A stretch of DNA of 64,000 nucleotides from Tipula vernalis (lineage: Eukaryota; Arthropoda; Insecta; Diptera; Tipulidae): NCBI GenBank assembly GCA_958295665.1, contig OY282560.1:102835930-102899929 (forward strand). Reading direction: 5' to 3'. The position numbers were made by a program, and so were the translations under genes. Shown one piece after another: positions 1 through 12,166 of this stretch (position 1 is the stretch's first letter; every line of letters begins with the position of its first letter). The notes under the pieces were generated by a model. The model had not been told where the DNA came from. It searched no databases and saw nothing but the letters and a program-made list of their open reading frames with translations.

Positions 1-1560
1 AGTTATAGGATAATTTTACGTAAAACATTGACCAGTTCCTTGCCAATGTATAGAACTGAACCCCCAATCTCCCTCAAAAGAATTAATAGGAATAAGTAAC
101 GATAATTGACATTCGTTCAACATTTTAAAATTTAGTAGAATTTGAGCAGGCCTTAATCAAAGTTTGAAAAATAATACTGGGAAGTTTTATAAAAATAAGA
201 AATGAGAGTTGTTCATGGTTAAAAAATCTAAAATCGTTTCGAGAATACAAGAGAAATCTCAAAAATTCACTGTGACTAAGATTAAGCAAAGCTCTCTTTA
301 AAATAATCCATTTACGGTTTTCTCACTGTATTCCCAAAAACAATAAAATCCCTTTTCTGTATTTCATATAAAACTCCATGAATAAAAATCATAAATCTTT
401 CAACACAAAGTATTTCATTTTGCTGTAACCATACGCAATTACCGGTACGCTAGCAATTAAATAATATATCCGGCAATAAATTGCCAGCATTTTATGAAAA
501 AAATAAAAACGATTACATTACAGAAATAAAAACGCTTATAATGATACGTGTCTGCACAAGCAAATTACAAAAAGCGTGTAATTTGGATGCATTTAAAATA
601 AAATAAAAATAAAAAACAAGAAAACTATTTTTCTACGTGATACAATTGAAGAAAAACAACAGCTCTATAAATATTAAATAAAATCTTTTCTTTTTTTTTC
701 TTATAATTGACAGTTTACTGTCTCTAGCTCATTTATGTCAGTACTTATGTAGCATGTATTTACATTACATTACATAATCACGCGAGGTGAAAACTCCCAC
801 TTTAAGAACATAGCACCCTTAAAATTACATATACATACTTACTACTTACTAAATACAATAAAATAAGATGACGAGTAACGAATAATGGGATTAGGTGGTG
901 GTCTCAAATTAACCATTGATTTGAAACTTATTTACGGATATAATGTATACAACAAGATTTTAAAAATTGTAAATTTTACATAGAAACATAAATCCAATCA
1001 AAAATATAATTAATTTCCAAAGAAAATAAAATAAAATAGAAGAAAGTAATTTCAAGACTAAAATAGAATTTTGCGATTTATTTTTTTTTTTTTACCTCAA
1101 TAGAATTGAGTGAATATTATTCTTGGATGTGTTGATTTATGCAAAGGTAGCCATAGAATAGCGTAATTTAAAAGTTTTCGTCTCTACAACAGTACAACCC
1201 AAAAAGCAAACTTGTGTGTTAAACCTGGAACACCTATATTAATAAAAAGGACTTCAATTATTTTCCCTCCAAGCTATTACGATTTTTCTTTTTGGGCGCG
1301 AAAAAAATCAAATTTCAATAAAAGAAAATTAAATAGTATCAAAAAGAAATCCTTAGTCAAGATTTTCTTTTTTTTTTGATAAACGACAAAAAAAAAATTA
1401 CGGAAAAAGACAAAATAAAAATTGAAAAGGTGAAAATGAAATGAAATTTTTTTGTAGCCATGTTAAAGTACATTACATTAGCAGGGGATTCTGATTTTTA
1501 TTTTTAGTAGAATGACGTGGTGTTGTGTGGAGTTAGTACATTTTAGGGATATTTTTACTG
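1..1560. other. AT-rich intergenic DNA
   Basis: No coding region, RNA gene or clear transposon was recognised. The stretch is AT-rich with many A and T homopolymers. Confidence 0.5.
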
Positions 1561-1570
1561 TGTAGTATTG

Positions 1571-2412
1571 GGTGTGTGAATATGACTCCGCTCTTTTTTG
1601 TTAAAATAAAACACATTTGCTCGTTTAGAGAATGAAAGAATTATTTATTGAAAGTATGCTCCATTTGCAGCTACAACTTTCCCCCATTTTTCAGGCAGTT
1701 TACGGATTACCTCTCTGAAAAAATCTTGGTCTTTGGAGGCGATCCAATGATTAAGCCAATTTTCGATCTCTGCGCGAGAACTTAACCGCTGTTCCGATGC
1801 AGAAAACCTTTTCTTTGTTGTCTTTGAATCAGTATTTCACAAATGGTTTTTCGACGTTCGAGGTCTCTTTCTTTTAATTCATGTGAAACACAGTTGTCAG
1901 CTTTTTGAACCATTCCGATTGTTTGTAAACGTTTTGCAACAGTTGATCGAGCAACATTTAATGCTACCGCCTATTCTGATTGTATTTGAGAAGAATATTC
2001 AGCCAATAATGTTTCCAATTCTGCATCTTCAAATTTTTTTAGTGGTTTTCCATGCTTTTTATGTTCAATGCCAAAATCATCATTTTTAAATCGTCGAAAC
2101 CATTCTTTGCACGTTGTATTCGATGGAGCATGCTCACCGTAAATTTCTACAAGCAAACGATAAGTTTCCGCTGCACTTTTCTTTGCAATAAAATAATGTA
2201 ATAAAACATCCCGCAAATGATGTTTATTTGGAATAAAATTCGACATTTTGAAAGAGTTAAAAATACTATTTGTTTACACTTCAACCAAATGTTGTATACT
2301 GCGTTTGATAGCTGACATCAAGATATATAGAATACAAGTATTGCGCATTTATAGTTTACGTAAGCAGTAAAAATAACGACACCAATTGAGAAAGAGCAAT
2401 CATATTCACGAA
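1571..2412 (-). mobile_element. mariner-family DNA transposon, internal deletion derivative
   Basis: The ends form an imperfect inverted repeat: GTGTGAATATGACT at the left, and a related GTGAATATGATT on the minus strand at the right. Between them lie the two ends of a mariner transposase in minus orientation, with the catalytic middle missing. A full mariner is about 1.3 kb, whereas this copy is about 0.84 kb. A clean TA duplication was not evident at either end, so the boundaries are approximate to a few bases. Confidence 0.75.
1645..2246 (-). pseudogene. mariner transposase, DNA-binding half plus C-terminal tail
   Basis: The N-terminal part (minus strand, from 2246) starts MSNFIPNKHHLRDVLLHYF and continues through the paired helix-turn-helix DNA-binding region (KKSAAETYRLL, TCKEWFRRFK), which is characteristic of mariner. 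An in-frame stop follows at about residue 92. The frame then stays recognisable through the linker (VARSTVAKRLQTIGMV) to about 1810. The sequence next jumps to the extreme C-terminus (EIENWLNHWIASK, then FFREVIRKLPEKWGKVVAANG), ending at the stop at 1645. The DD34D catalytic core is absent, so this copy cannot encode an active enzyme. Confidence 0.85.
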
Positions 2413-2719
2413 ATGGAAACAACTGAAAATTTCCTCTTTAATTTTTGGGAAAGAAAATTCATAATCGATCTGAGTAGTTTTTGTAGACTTAGTGTAGCTT
2501 TTAGAATTCTGAGACACTAAGATAAACAAAATATAAGAAACTGCTCTACAAGCTACGGAGCGTTGTTAAAACCCACATTACTAATAATTAAAGATTGAAT
2601 TTCATTCATTTTTTGTGCAGTGTCAGGGGCCTAAACCAAATTTCGGCTACTCGATTACATTGCTCTAGTATACTGACATTATCTATATCGAATTAAGTAT
2701 TAATAATTTCGGTTGCGCG

Positions 2720-2838
2720 ACAATTCAGAGAAAACGGCAATTCTGATAAAAAGCAATTCTGGGAAAACAGCAATTCTGAAAAAACGACAATTCTGAGAAA
2801 ACACAATTCTGAGAAAATACAATTCTGAGAAAAAAAAA
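2720..2838. repeat. short tandem repeat, about seven 16-17-bp units
   Basis: Seven consecutive variants of CAATTCTGAGAAAAC are seen. Three more copies of the motif lie in inverted orientation at about 2893-2945. Together they form an inverted pair of arrays with about 55 bp between them. Related motifs recur near 7262-7310. Confidence 0.75.
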
Positions 2839-2892
2839 TTCATTAAAATTACATTTAGAATTCAAAGACTATATTATGACCATACTTTTTCC

Positions 2893-2945
2893 CGTGTTTT
2901 CTTAGAATTGTCACTTTCTCTAAATTGTTTCTCTCTGAATTGTCA
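2893..2945. repeat. inverted partner of the 16-17-bp tandem repeat
   Basis: The minus strand reads three variants of CAATTC(T/A)(A/G)AGAAA. They mirror the array at 2720-2838, so the pair could fold back. A degenerate MITE is one possible source, but no target duplication was found. Confidence 0.55.
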
Positions 2946-3829
2946 TCTTCTTCAGAGAGTGCCGACCGAACCGTAAACCGAAAACCGAAAAAAACGTAAA
3001 TGTTTTATGAACCGAAAACTGGAACTGAAACGAAATAAATAAAATACCATATAGTGAACCGTAACAGGAGCAACATTTTCATGCGGTTTATTTCGTTCTT
3101 TATCGTTTCGATTCAAGTATTTTTTGCAAGAAAATTTTCCATAAAAAAGGGAAAAACATTTAAAAGTTTCTAGTTAAATTCGGAATAAAAATGATTTTGT
3201 AGCTTATTCATTAAGCACATCCTTCAAGGGACCGACCAAATTCGGTCGTTATATTCATTTCGTTTTATAGGCCATTTACATTTACTGAAATTCTGCCTAC
3301 CATAACTGATACATATTTACTTGTTAATTTTAGATTTTCACATTTTTTATTTTACGATTTTTGTATGTTGCATCTGAATCATCAAAATTTAATTGAACGT
3401 AAATTTGCTATTAATCAAACGAATGATTAGCACTAAAGGTTTAAGTCGTTCTGCCCAAATATCGTTAAAACCAAATGACGTTCGGTTACGTTTATCTTCA
3501 ATAGAGGTATCTAGCTAATGGTGGTGTTCTTAGATAATGTTTAAATGAAAAATCGCTCGTAGCGAGATTTAGTGAATTTTTCTGTATCAAATTGTATGTA
3601 ACAATTTTTCTGCATTGACGAATCTAATGGAAAATAATCTACAAAATATTTTAAAGATTAAATCAAATAATGAATTTTAAATTCGGTAGGTTAATTTTCA
3701 AACTTTTAATTTCTTATTATACTTATACTTACTAGTCCAGTAAAAAGAACCTTATGAGAAGGAAAAAATTCCTAGATATTGCAATACAAACTTTTATAAA
3801 ATCGTCTACCATTCGTCGGAGGCCGTTTT

Positions 3830-4500
3830 CTTCCCACTGAGGGATAAGACGGGGCTGCGGGGAAACTGCGTGATGGGTAAAATTGTGTAAGGGGTAACCT
3901 GTTCACAATTCGCAAGTGTACGTGCTGCCCCCTCGTGGCAACCACTGGTAACTAAGGCCATTTGGCACATTTTTGGCCATTTGGCACCGGCTAAAGTACG
4001 GCGCTAAAGGAAAAACCTTGACAAAAAACCCTAATCTAAGGTGGAACAGCATATGCCGATGGATGAATGACTGATAAGTTAATCAGTTCAAAATATGCGG
4101 ACTCTGGATACCAGGCACCCTCCAGTTTTGTTTACCCTTCCTGTAGTAAAGCTGGGTGACCTATAGGCGATTTGCAATTCCCAGCAACTTGTAAGAGTAA
4201 AATCAAACGGAATACGGGGCAGGAGTAGGAATATACGGGAGTGGGACAGCCCTTTCGAAGTCCTTGGGCTCCAATGTTACCGTCTTTCTAGCGTAACTAC
4301 ATGCTGTAGTAAATATCTAGGAGGGAGAGCAATAAGCCCAGATAGTATGTATCACGTACCGGGAGGCAGTATTGTCAGGTTCATTAAGAACCTGAATATT
4401 GACTGGACGGATAATTAAGCAGGGTCCAGCACAATAGATCTTTTAGGTCGCAGTTCGAGGTGGTTGATAGCCCGCATGGCCCTCCAATAATAATAATTGG
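3830..4500 (+). repeat. dispersed repeat, copy 1, ending in (AAT)n; probable 3' end of a non-LTR retrotransposon
   Basis: This segment recurs in inverted orientation at 21052-21665. Long shared blocks include CACCCTCCAGTTTTGTTTA, GGCGATTTGCAATTCCCAGC and GGATAATTAAGCAGGGTCCA. On the + strand it ends in CCAATAATAATAATTGG, a short (AAT)n tail as in I-like non-LTR elements. No open frame was recognised, so it would be untranslated 3' sequence. The assignment to non-LTR elements rests only on the tail. Confidence 0.6.
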
Positions 4501-4816
4501 AAATCTTACTCGAAATTGGAAATCGTAGCCGCCAAGTAGCCTGAAAAACTTAAACTCTTTGTACCATTGGGCCAATGGATTAGTCAAAAGTAAATCCACT
4601 AATTAGGTACCTACATATATCTGACATAACATATCTCCCTTCAATTGGTTTCACCATCATTTTCACTTTGTTTGGCAAATCTAAGTAATGAATAATAAAA
4701 TTCAATAATGTTGGGGACAATATTGTCAGTATGCACTAAAATTGCATGAAACATATCGATTGAAAATATTCAATAGTTACTTATATGAACAGCAAATGGT
4801 TACAAGTACATACATA

Positions 4817-5204
4817 TGCAGCGGCTCACTCATGCGTGCTTCGCCACAAAGTATCATTGACATATATTGGCGTCTGAGTTCACCCAACCACTAATGCAAC
4901 GTCTTCACGCCGCTCAACGCTGACATTACTATTTGGGAACACACGCATTCAACCAATGAACTACTGTCTCTTCCACATGAAGAGAAATCAAAACAAAATA
5001 AAATTAAATGTTTCTTTTTACTCAGTCTGCTCTAAAATTCCGATACGGCGACATGCCGACCACCATCGCGCGGTGTTAAAATGGTGGTGCCAAATAATAA
5101 ATCAAATTGTATAATTTTATTTTAAAATAAAATAAAATAATTAAAATAATAAACAAAATAAATTAAATTATTACACCGTTAAAATATATTTTATGCTCTT
5201 TAAA
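4817..5204 (+). repeat. 5' LTR of the non-autonomous element
   Basis: It begins TGCAGCGGCTCACTC and ends GCTCTTTAAA. It is 388 bp, against 344 bp for the 3' LTR; most of the difference is a shorter AT-rich stretch in the 3' copy near 7000-7020. The end is TAAA rather than the usual CA. Confidence 0.85.
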
Positions 5205-5205
5205 T

Positions 5206-5223
5206 TGGTGACCACCAACGTCC
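5206..5223 (+). promoter_or_regulatory. primer-binding site (tRNA-Trp-like)
   Basis: TGGTGACCACCAACGTCC starts two bases after the LTR. TGGTGACC followed by an ACG-containing stretch resembles the tRNA-Trp-type site known from CsRn1-clade Gypsy elements. The match is imperfect, so the tRNA assignment is an inference. Confidence 0.55.
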
Positions 5224-6705
5224 GTGTTTACGGAAACAACGATGAACATGTGCTTCAATTGTGTTTTTATATTTTTTTTTTGTGTGCCGGCCGGGTGCGA
5301 ATCACGCACCGGCCAGTGGCAATACACACGTGGTCATACGCCATTACACATGCGTAGTCACGTACACCAGCAATCATCACCCGCAGCGAAAGCAACAACA
5401 ACATAAAAAAATAATGAAAATCATGACAACATGCTCCAACATCAATACAACTGGAGTTGCACGCACATTACATACACAAATGGAGTCAAAGAGCGTCATC
5501 ACCACCATCACCGCCATCATCACAGTCATCGCCGCCATCGCAACAGCTGTCAGCAACAACATTGCCGTTATCATCATCATCATCATTTACATGACCACCA
5601 TGTTGACATCGCTGACATCATTCATCACCACCACGGACAGCAGCAGCAGACAACGGGACTAGCAGTAGCGGCACCAACATCATTACCGCCATCGCCGTTA
5701 TCATGGGCAACATGACCGACAACGGGATCAGCAACACATAATTTTTTTTAATTTTCAACCACCAGTTTTTTATTATTCATTCTGATTCATTTTTTTCGAG
5801 TTCATTTTTTTTTTGGTTAATTTTTTTAGATTGAATAATTTTTTTTTAATTTTGTTTCATTCAAATGGCTCCATAAAATGTCGCACGGCAAAGCGACCAC
5901 CCAGCCATTCCCAACCACACTCTCCACCGCCTTTTATACGGCCACAGTCGAGACTCACTTCGACTGCCGCCGTATAAACTTTCAATGTCACTGGGACACA
6001 GTCGAGACTCACTTCGACCGTCCCACCCTCTCACGAGATAGTCGAGACTCACGTCGACTTTCTCCAGCCACAGTCGCGTCCGGGACTGGCCTCAAATCGG
6101 CCACTGCCAACACATCTTGGCAGGCCCCAAAGCTGACTCCAGACTTCAAAATTCATTTTCTGGTCTGGCATGTCACAGCTTTGTCGTGACATGGAAACTC
6201 GGTCAGTTCTCCAGTCTTGTGTCGAACTGGTATGTTGGACAGTGAGGGGAGACTAAAGGTGCACACCAGATATTGTTTCACCCCTGCTCCAACCTATCTG
6301 GTGTGTGCTTCAGCGCTTCCTTTCATCACTGCCCACCTGCCAAGTGCGACACAAACTGCACATTCATTCGCTAGCGTCACCAGACATCTTAAAACAGCTC
6401 TGCCTGCAGCACAGCAATTCAGTGGAGGAAGATAAGAGGTACCCACCGATATTTGGTCGACGCCACTTGCTCCCATCCTATCAGGTGTGGGCCTCGACGA
6501 ACATCCTCCTTTACAGCTACTGACGCAAGAATCAACCGACCATATTCTCATCCCATTCACTCTGTCTCGGCCCATCGACTCCGTTAATGAATCTTAAGAT
6601 ATAAGACATTTCAACGGAGCGATCGCCACTCCAGTTCGGCTGATCAAATATCAGTCTCCAAACACACAGACAGACCGAAACCAATCATGTTTCACAGGGC
6701 GGGAC

Positions 6706-6726
6706 AAATCACTAGCGGGGGAGTCC
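6706..6726 (+). promoter_or_regulatory. candidate polypurine tract
   Basis: The sequence AGCGGGGGAG lies immediately before the 3' LTR (TGTAGCGG). This is where plus-strand priming occurs in LTR elements. It is short and not purely purine. Confidence 0.45.
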
Positions 6727-7070
6727 TGTAGCGGCTCACTCATGCGTGCTCCGCCACAAAGTATCACTCACATACATTGGCGTCTGAGTTCATCCAACCA
6801 CTAATGCAACGTCTTCACGCCGCTCAACGTTGACATTACCATTTGGGAACACACGCATTCAACCAATGAACTACTGTCTCTTCCACATGAAGAGACATCA
6901 AAACAAAATAAAATTAAATCTTTCTTTTTACTTCAGTCTGCTCTAAAATTCCGATACGGCGACATGCCGACCACCATCGCGCGGTGTTGTGGTGCCAAAT
7001 AATAAATTAAAATGTATAAATAAAATAAATTAAATGTTACACCGTTAAAATATATTTTATGCTCTTTAAA
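6727..7070 (+). repeat. 3' LTR of the non-autonomous element
   Basis: It begins TGTAGCGGCTCACTC and ends GCTCTTTAAA, followed by the target duplication CATA. It is close to the 5' LTR in the aligned part, with scattered substitutions, so the insertion is not brand-new. Confidence 0.85.
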
Positions 7071-8685
7071 CATACATATCTATTCGGATTATCAAAAGTG
7101 TTGGAATCTTAATATGTAGAAATACCAAAAGAAAATTTAGAAAGAGGTCACATGAAAATCTTCATCTCTTCAATTTTACATTAAATTTGAAATATCAAAT
7201 TAAAGGCAATTTTGACAAGTTAATTCTTACTCGAAACTTATAAAAATTTCGGTTTCACTCACTGGTTTTCTCATAATTGTGTTTTCGCAGAATTGACGTG
7301 CGTGCTACCATAATTCCGACAAAACTGTAATTTGAATAAAATTTGTCGTATTTAATCAAGGTTTGTTGATACAAGCAATATATCAATCGATATGAGCAAT
7401 CAAAAATCTTATTAAAAATTGTTGTTTCAGATTTTCACGTTTCTCGACTTATTGTGATGTTTTTAGGATATTTTGATATTATTTTTCGATTAATCAATCC
7501 TTTGATACAAAATAAGACATGTTCAAAGTCAACCGATGACAGGTGCGGTGATTTATTGAAAAAATACATCAATGTTCTAATCGCGGAACTTTACGTCCAC
7601 AATGTATGTTTTATATTAAGGTATCCAATAACGATTATCGAGTAGACACGGATATTTTGGTCCTTTTCGAATACTCGACTAGCCGGGTAATTTGATTCAG
7701 TAGGTCAATACCTGTTTAGTTAATTTTCCCATATTTCGTTTTCTCGCTGAATAAATGATGTCCGAAAAATGATTAAAATTAGATAATTTCACGGTCCTAT
7801 TAAATCTATCTCACTGTCAAATACCACGACTAGAAATGACGTTTAATTCCATTAAAGCGGGTTTATTTTCCCATTACTGAACTAAAATATGAAATTCTCA
7901 TTTAGAAAAATATCTGATTCCTCAAAATAATCCCTATCTATCTTCAGAGACACGAATTAAATCCACGGAAATTAATTCCGCCGAAAATTTTTGTATGGTG
8001 AAATTAATTTCATGTTCATTATGAATTAAATCCGACACATTCAATTTTTTTAAAATGAAATAATATTGCGAGGATTTAGTTCAATAGGTAGGTAGTAGGT
8101 CAATTTTTAAAAATTAATTTTCCAAATGAATTTAACTTTACCGATAAAAGAACTTCAACTAAAATGTCACACACCTTCACAAAAAAGTTGTCCAATGCAA
8201 TTTACACGACTAACCCATATTCAACCGAATCTGACAGTATTTTCAACTTTAACATTCTCGAATTTCTCTCAAAACCTTGCCACGGCAATTCTTGTTATTA
8301 GGTATTGATTTACTTAAATATAAGGCCTAAAATTTCATTGGGTTAATACTCCAATACTGTAGCGATTCACTTCATATAAAAATAAATATAAATTAAATAT
8401 GAGAATAAATAAAAAGTAAATTTACATATGCACGGTTAAATTTAAAGTTATCGCGTTTAATGGTGGTGGATTTTATCCGCAATCTGTATTTTATTGTGAA
8501 TACATTTTGGCCACATATTCATTTGTAAATTGTATGGCCAGTATAAAATTTAAAGTGAAATTTATTTGTGCCCCATTGTATCGGCAACTAACCCGATAAT
8601 ACTTAGTTAATTTAATTTAAGAATTAGAGTTTTTCTGCCCTATCTCAATTTACTTTTTGCTTTAATTCAATTGAACGGTATTTGA
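7071..8685. other. AT-rich intergenic DNA
   Basis: No gene was recognised. Two short copies of the 2720-type motif (TTTTCTCATAATTG, TTTTCGCAGAATTG) lie near 7262-7305. Confidence 0.4.
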
Positions 8686-8921
8686 GGCACGTTCGTTTGT
8701 GGTGAATTAACTGAATTGATATTGAGTTACTATTCCGATAATTCAGTTAATATTCAGATAATTAAGCTACTGAAGTGAATTGGTCATTCGTTTGCTACAA
8801 TTCAGATAAATGTCAATTTGTTAAAAAGTAATTGGCTTGTGTTATAAAATAATTAAAATTTAAAGTTAATCGACAATTTTCTTGGATCAATTATTTTTGT
8901 GTGTCACATTTCATTTTCACT

Positions 8922-10212
8922 ATGTCGAAAAATAAAGAGATAATTACAATATTATTGGTAAATATATAATATTAAATACTCAAATATACAGTTTGTGTTT
9001 ACCACTACTAACATTATTTTATTTGTTATACTTATCTTAGAAAGAATTATTTCAAGATTCCTGTGCGCGGGATATTATCCGTACTAGCAGTAGTTCAAGC
9101 TCGAGCGATTCCGAGCCAGAAAATCAAAGTGACGCTTCCCTTCACCGAGTATCACAATATTATGAAACGACGATTCAAGCATATGGTGATGTAGAATTCA
9201 AGGCAAAGTTTCGCCTAGAAAGGTCAACTTTTAATGCTCTTATGAGTAAGTGTGTTATTTCTATTTATCATACAAATTATAATTTATATTTTATATATAA
9301 ACAGCGTTCTTGGAGCCGTTAATGACCAAAGAAAATTTATTATATGCTGGTGGACGGAGGAAGATTCGTACTAATAAGAAAGTACTTATGATTATTTATT
9401 ATCTGGCGAATCAAGACTGTTTTAGGCGGGTTGCTAATTTATTTGACGTATCCCGAAGTACCGCACATGCAATAGTTAATTATGTGGTAGGTTTAATTTT
9501 CAAACATTCGCCCAAATTCATTAAATGGCCAACTAGAGAGGAAGCAGCCGCCAATGAACGACTGTTTTTTAATAAAAGAGGATTTAGGAACGTTATGGGA
9601 TGTATAGATGGCTCACATATTCCAATTTTAAATATAGAAGGAGATAACGACTACATAAACAGAAAAGGATTTTCGAGTATACTACTGCAAGGGGTCGTTA
9701 ATTTCAAATTGAAATTTATTGATGTATATTGCGGTGAGCCTGGGTCCATGCATGACTCAAGATTGTTGAGAAAGTCTGGATTGTGTAAAAAAGTTGAGGA
9801 AAGTCCAGCTTGTATGTATGGCTATTTTCTTCTTGGCGACTCGGCTTATATGTCCAAAGACTGGCTTGTGCCCCCGTTTAAAGATAATGGAAATTTAACG
9901 TCCGAAGAGCGACAATTTAATTTCATTCATTCATCACTACGAGCACGGGTGGAAAACGCATTTGGTATGTTAAAATGAAGATTCCGTAGGCTGAGTGATT
10001 TCCAGAATATAAACAAAGAGTTTATCATAAGGGCAACTGTGGCTGCTATCGTGCTTCATAATTTGTGTATCAGAGAAAATGACGAAGTAGACGATATAAT
10101 AACTGAAACTTACAATCAACCATAATATTTTGAGCCAGAGGACATTTCTCGAAATACTCGTACCAGTAGACGACAACAAGCATTTTTACAGCTCTTTCCG
10201 AATTCACATTAA
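8922..10212 (+). pseudogene. Harbinger DDE transposase (HARBI1-like), three exons, two premature stops
   Basis: The exons are 8922-8957, 9041-9245 and 9305-10212, joined by GT...AG introns in a consistent frame. The start is the ATG of MSKNKEIITILL. The third exon carries the DDE_Tnp_4 core: an HTH-like segment (RVANLFDVSRSTAHAIV), the first Asp in CIDGSHIPI, the second Asp in GSMHDSRLL, and the Glu in RVENAFGMLK. The frame is broken by TGA at 9976-9978, just after that Glu, and again by TAA about 145 bases later. Recognisable C-terminal sequence continues to the TAA at 10210-10212. The length fits the family apart from these stops. Confidence 0.88.
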
Positions 10213-10343
10213 AATGCAAATCTTTAATAAATAATCATTAACCAATCTGTTTAATACTTATAAATATATATTTAATTCATTATCACAAAATATAACAGTT
10301 CATTTTATTTTTAATTTCTTTATACTAATACAGGCTACACCTA

Positions 10344-10754
10344 TTACATCTTCTCAACCAATTTTTGCAATAATTCTACTTTTTGCTTCTCAATATTTAA
10401 AAGTTCCATTTTATTTGTGGATTTTGCTTTTAGCCTTTCAATTTTTACTTGATAGTACTCTTCTTTTGTGGTAATTTGCCGTTTTCTTGGCTTTGGTGTC
10501 TGTTGACGACCCGCTACCGGCCTGCTAACAATGTTGTCAGGGCTTGGAATAGAATTGAGCCCTTCTGTAGAGGCACCAACGCTAACCCCAACACCATCTA
10601 TAATATTACTGGCCTTCGTTCCCAAAATGGCGTCCATCATATCGCAAAATTCAATCCGGATAGGCCTTCGTCCTGTACTTTTTTTATTGTCTTTAGCTGC
10701 TTTATATGTTCGTGAAAGGTTACTCCATTTTATTGAACAATCTTCAGCCAATTT
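10344..10754 (-). CDS. Harbinger Myb/SANT-like protein, C-terminal exon
   Basis: This exon (minus strand) begins after a CAG acceptor at 10755-10757 and runs to a stop at 10344. It completes a Myb/SANT-like (MADF-related) fold, with KLAEDCSIKWSNLSRTYKAA near its start. A linker follows, and then a Lys/Glu-rich helical tail (IEKQKVELLQKLVEKM). In Harbinger elements the second protein binds transposon ends and helps bring the transposase into the nucleus. The upstream exon is 10827-10965. This exon itself has no stop, but the gene upstream of it is disturbed. Confidence 0.75.
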   Translation of the reverse strand, partial: KLAEDCSIKWSNLSRTYKAAKDNKKSTGRRPIRIEFCDMMDAILGTKASNIIDGVGVSVGASTEGLNSIPSPDNIVSRPVAGRQQTPKPRKRQITTKEEYYQVKIERLKAKSTNKMELLNIEKQKVELLQKLVEKM

Positions 10755-10884
10755 CTGAAAAATAGAATAAAGATTAACAAAATTACGTCATGTTTTACTT
10801 AACACTATAATTGTACGAACCATTACATCAAGTGCCTGCAAATGGGTGGCTATCATTTCCCAAGCGTATTTACGTTGCTTCACA

Positions 10885-11266
<382 letters not shown>

Positions 11267-11271
11267 CATCA

Positions 11272-11274
<3 letters not shown>

Positions 11275-11350
<76 letters not shown>
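11275..11350. repeat. second (AT)n microsatellite
   Basis: This is a pure AT dinucleotide run of about 75 bp directly after the palindrome. Apparent Tyr-Ile frames across both runs are artefacts of the repeat. Confidence 0.9.
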
Positions 11351-11354
<4 letters not shown>

Positions 11355-11520
11355 TTTCTTTCCAAATTTCTTCACCTTAACGTAATTTTTTATGATATTT
11401 TTAAATGGCGATTGATGCACAATGGAGGACTCTTTCATTTGATATGAAAAACGCAAAAATGTAAAAAATGGACTTACACTTACTAAACATTCTGCATTTC
11501 TCGCCGACGATATATATATA

Positions 11521-12061
11521 TTAGGAGTACAAATTGAAAATGCGGGATTTTTTTCTATTTTTGAACGTTTATTCTGAAAAAATGGTAACAAATGAATTAT
11601 CCATCGCTAGCCACAACTTTTTCCCATCTTTCTGGCAATTTACGGATACCGTCGCGAAAAAATTCGGCCGGCTTGGCTGCTATCCAGTCATCGACCCATT
11701 TTTGGGCTTCTTCGTAAGAATGGAAGCGCTGGTCAGCTAGGCCATGTGTCATCGATCGGAAAAGGTGGTAATCGGAAGGAGCAATATCTGGGCTATACGG
11801 CGGGTGGGGTAAGACTTCCCATTTCAGCGTTTGTAGGTATGTATTAAAACTTCCCGCAAATGCTGTTTTGTTGGCACGAAACTCGACATATTGAGAGCTC
11901 AAAAAAACTATGAATTTGACACTGCGACAAATTGACACATACTGAAAATTAAAGCTATAAGACGTAGCTTTGACATGAACATAGTAACAGTACTGCCTGA
12001 TGCGTATAGCGTTAGTAACGCCATCTGTTATCAATCCCGCATTTTCAATTTGTACCCCTAA
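11521..12061 (-). mobile_element. mariner deletion derivative with intact ends, nested in Harbinger
   Basis: The 29-bp inverted repeats (11521-11549 and 12033-12061) differ at one base and begin TTAGGAGTACAAA / TTAGGGGTACAAA. TA dinucleotides flank both ends, as expected for mariner, though the left side sits in a TATA run. The 541-bp element keeps about 20 N-terminal and about 95 C-terminal residues of its transposase. Confidence 0.92.
11597..11900 (-). pseudogene. mariner transposase remnant, N-terminus fused to the C-terminal third
   Basis: On the minus strand a short N-terminal segment (FRANKTAFAGSF) runs directly into the C-terminal part. That part contains HPPYSPDIAPSDYHLF, with the last catalytic Asp of the DD34D triad, followed by FFRDGIRKLPERWEKVVASDG. 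The other catalytic residues and the DNA-binding domain are deleted. The junction is in frame, giving a short fused open frame of no likely enzymatic use. Confidence 0.85.
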
Positions 12062-12084
12062 TATATAAAATTACAAATACTTAC

Positions 12085-12166
12085 ATTGTGATTCTACATC
12101 TATTGAATTTTCATTTGCAAATTCTTCGTTTGCGAAACTAACGTATTCGATTAAATCGTCATCCAT
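12085..12166 (-). CDS. Harbinger Myb/SANT-like protein, probable first exon
   Basis: An ATG on the minus strand at 12166 opens an acidic peptide (MDDDLIEYVSFANEE) that ends at a consensus GTAAGT donor at 12084. The nested mariner at 11521-12061 would sit within the following intron. The link to the downstream exons is inferred from position and orientation. Confidence 0.5.

Larger units (their letters stand above)
5205..6726 (+). other. non-coding interior of the LTR element, with repeated palindromes
   Basis: A CAT/ATC-rich stretch (5490-5720) produces apparent His-rich frames that look fortuitous. Further on, the 18-bp near-palindrome GTCGAGACTCACTTCGAC occurs at 5947-5964 and 6001-6018, and in variant form at 6041-6058. 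A perfect 11-bp stem, CACACCAGATA with TATCTGGTGTG, lies at 6262-6305. These could be RNA-structure elements such as packaging signals, but that is inference. Confidence 0.6.
4817..7070 (+). mobile_element. complete non-autonomous LTR retrotransposon (LARD/TRIM-like)
   Basis: Two near-identical direct repeats (4817-5204 and 6727-7070) flank about 1.5 kb of internal sequence. The element is bounded by a perfect 4-bp target duplication, CATA (4813-4816 and 7071-7074). A primer-binding site follows the first LTR and a purine-rich tract precedes the second. No gag, protease, reverse transcriptase or integrase motif was found in any frame. It therefore probably moves using the enzymes of a related Gypsy element. 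The PBS and LTR sequences suggest a relative of the CsRn1-like fragments elsewhere in the window. Confidence 0.85.

Noticed and set aside
5224..5715. Overlapping frames on both strands, one very His-rich
   Set aside because: They come from a CAT/ATC-rich low-complexity stretch inside a non-coding LTR element. They show no domain, and the same DNA is open in several frames.
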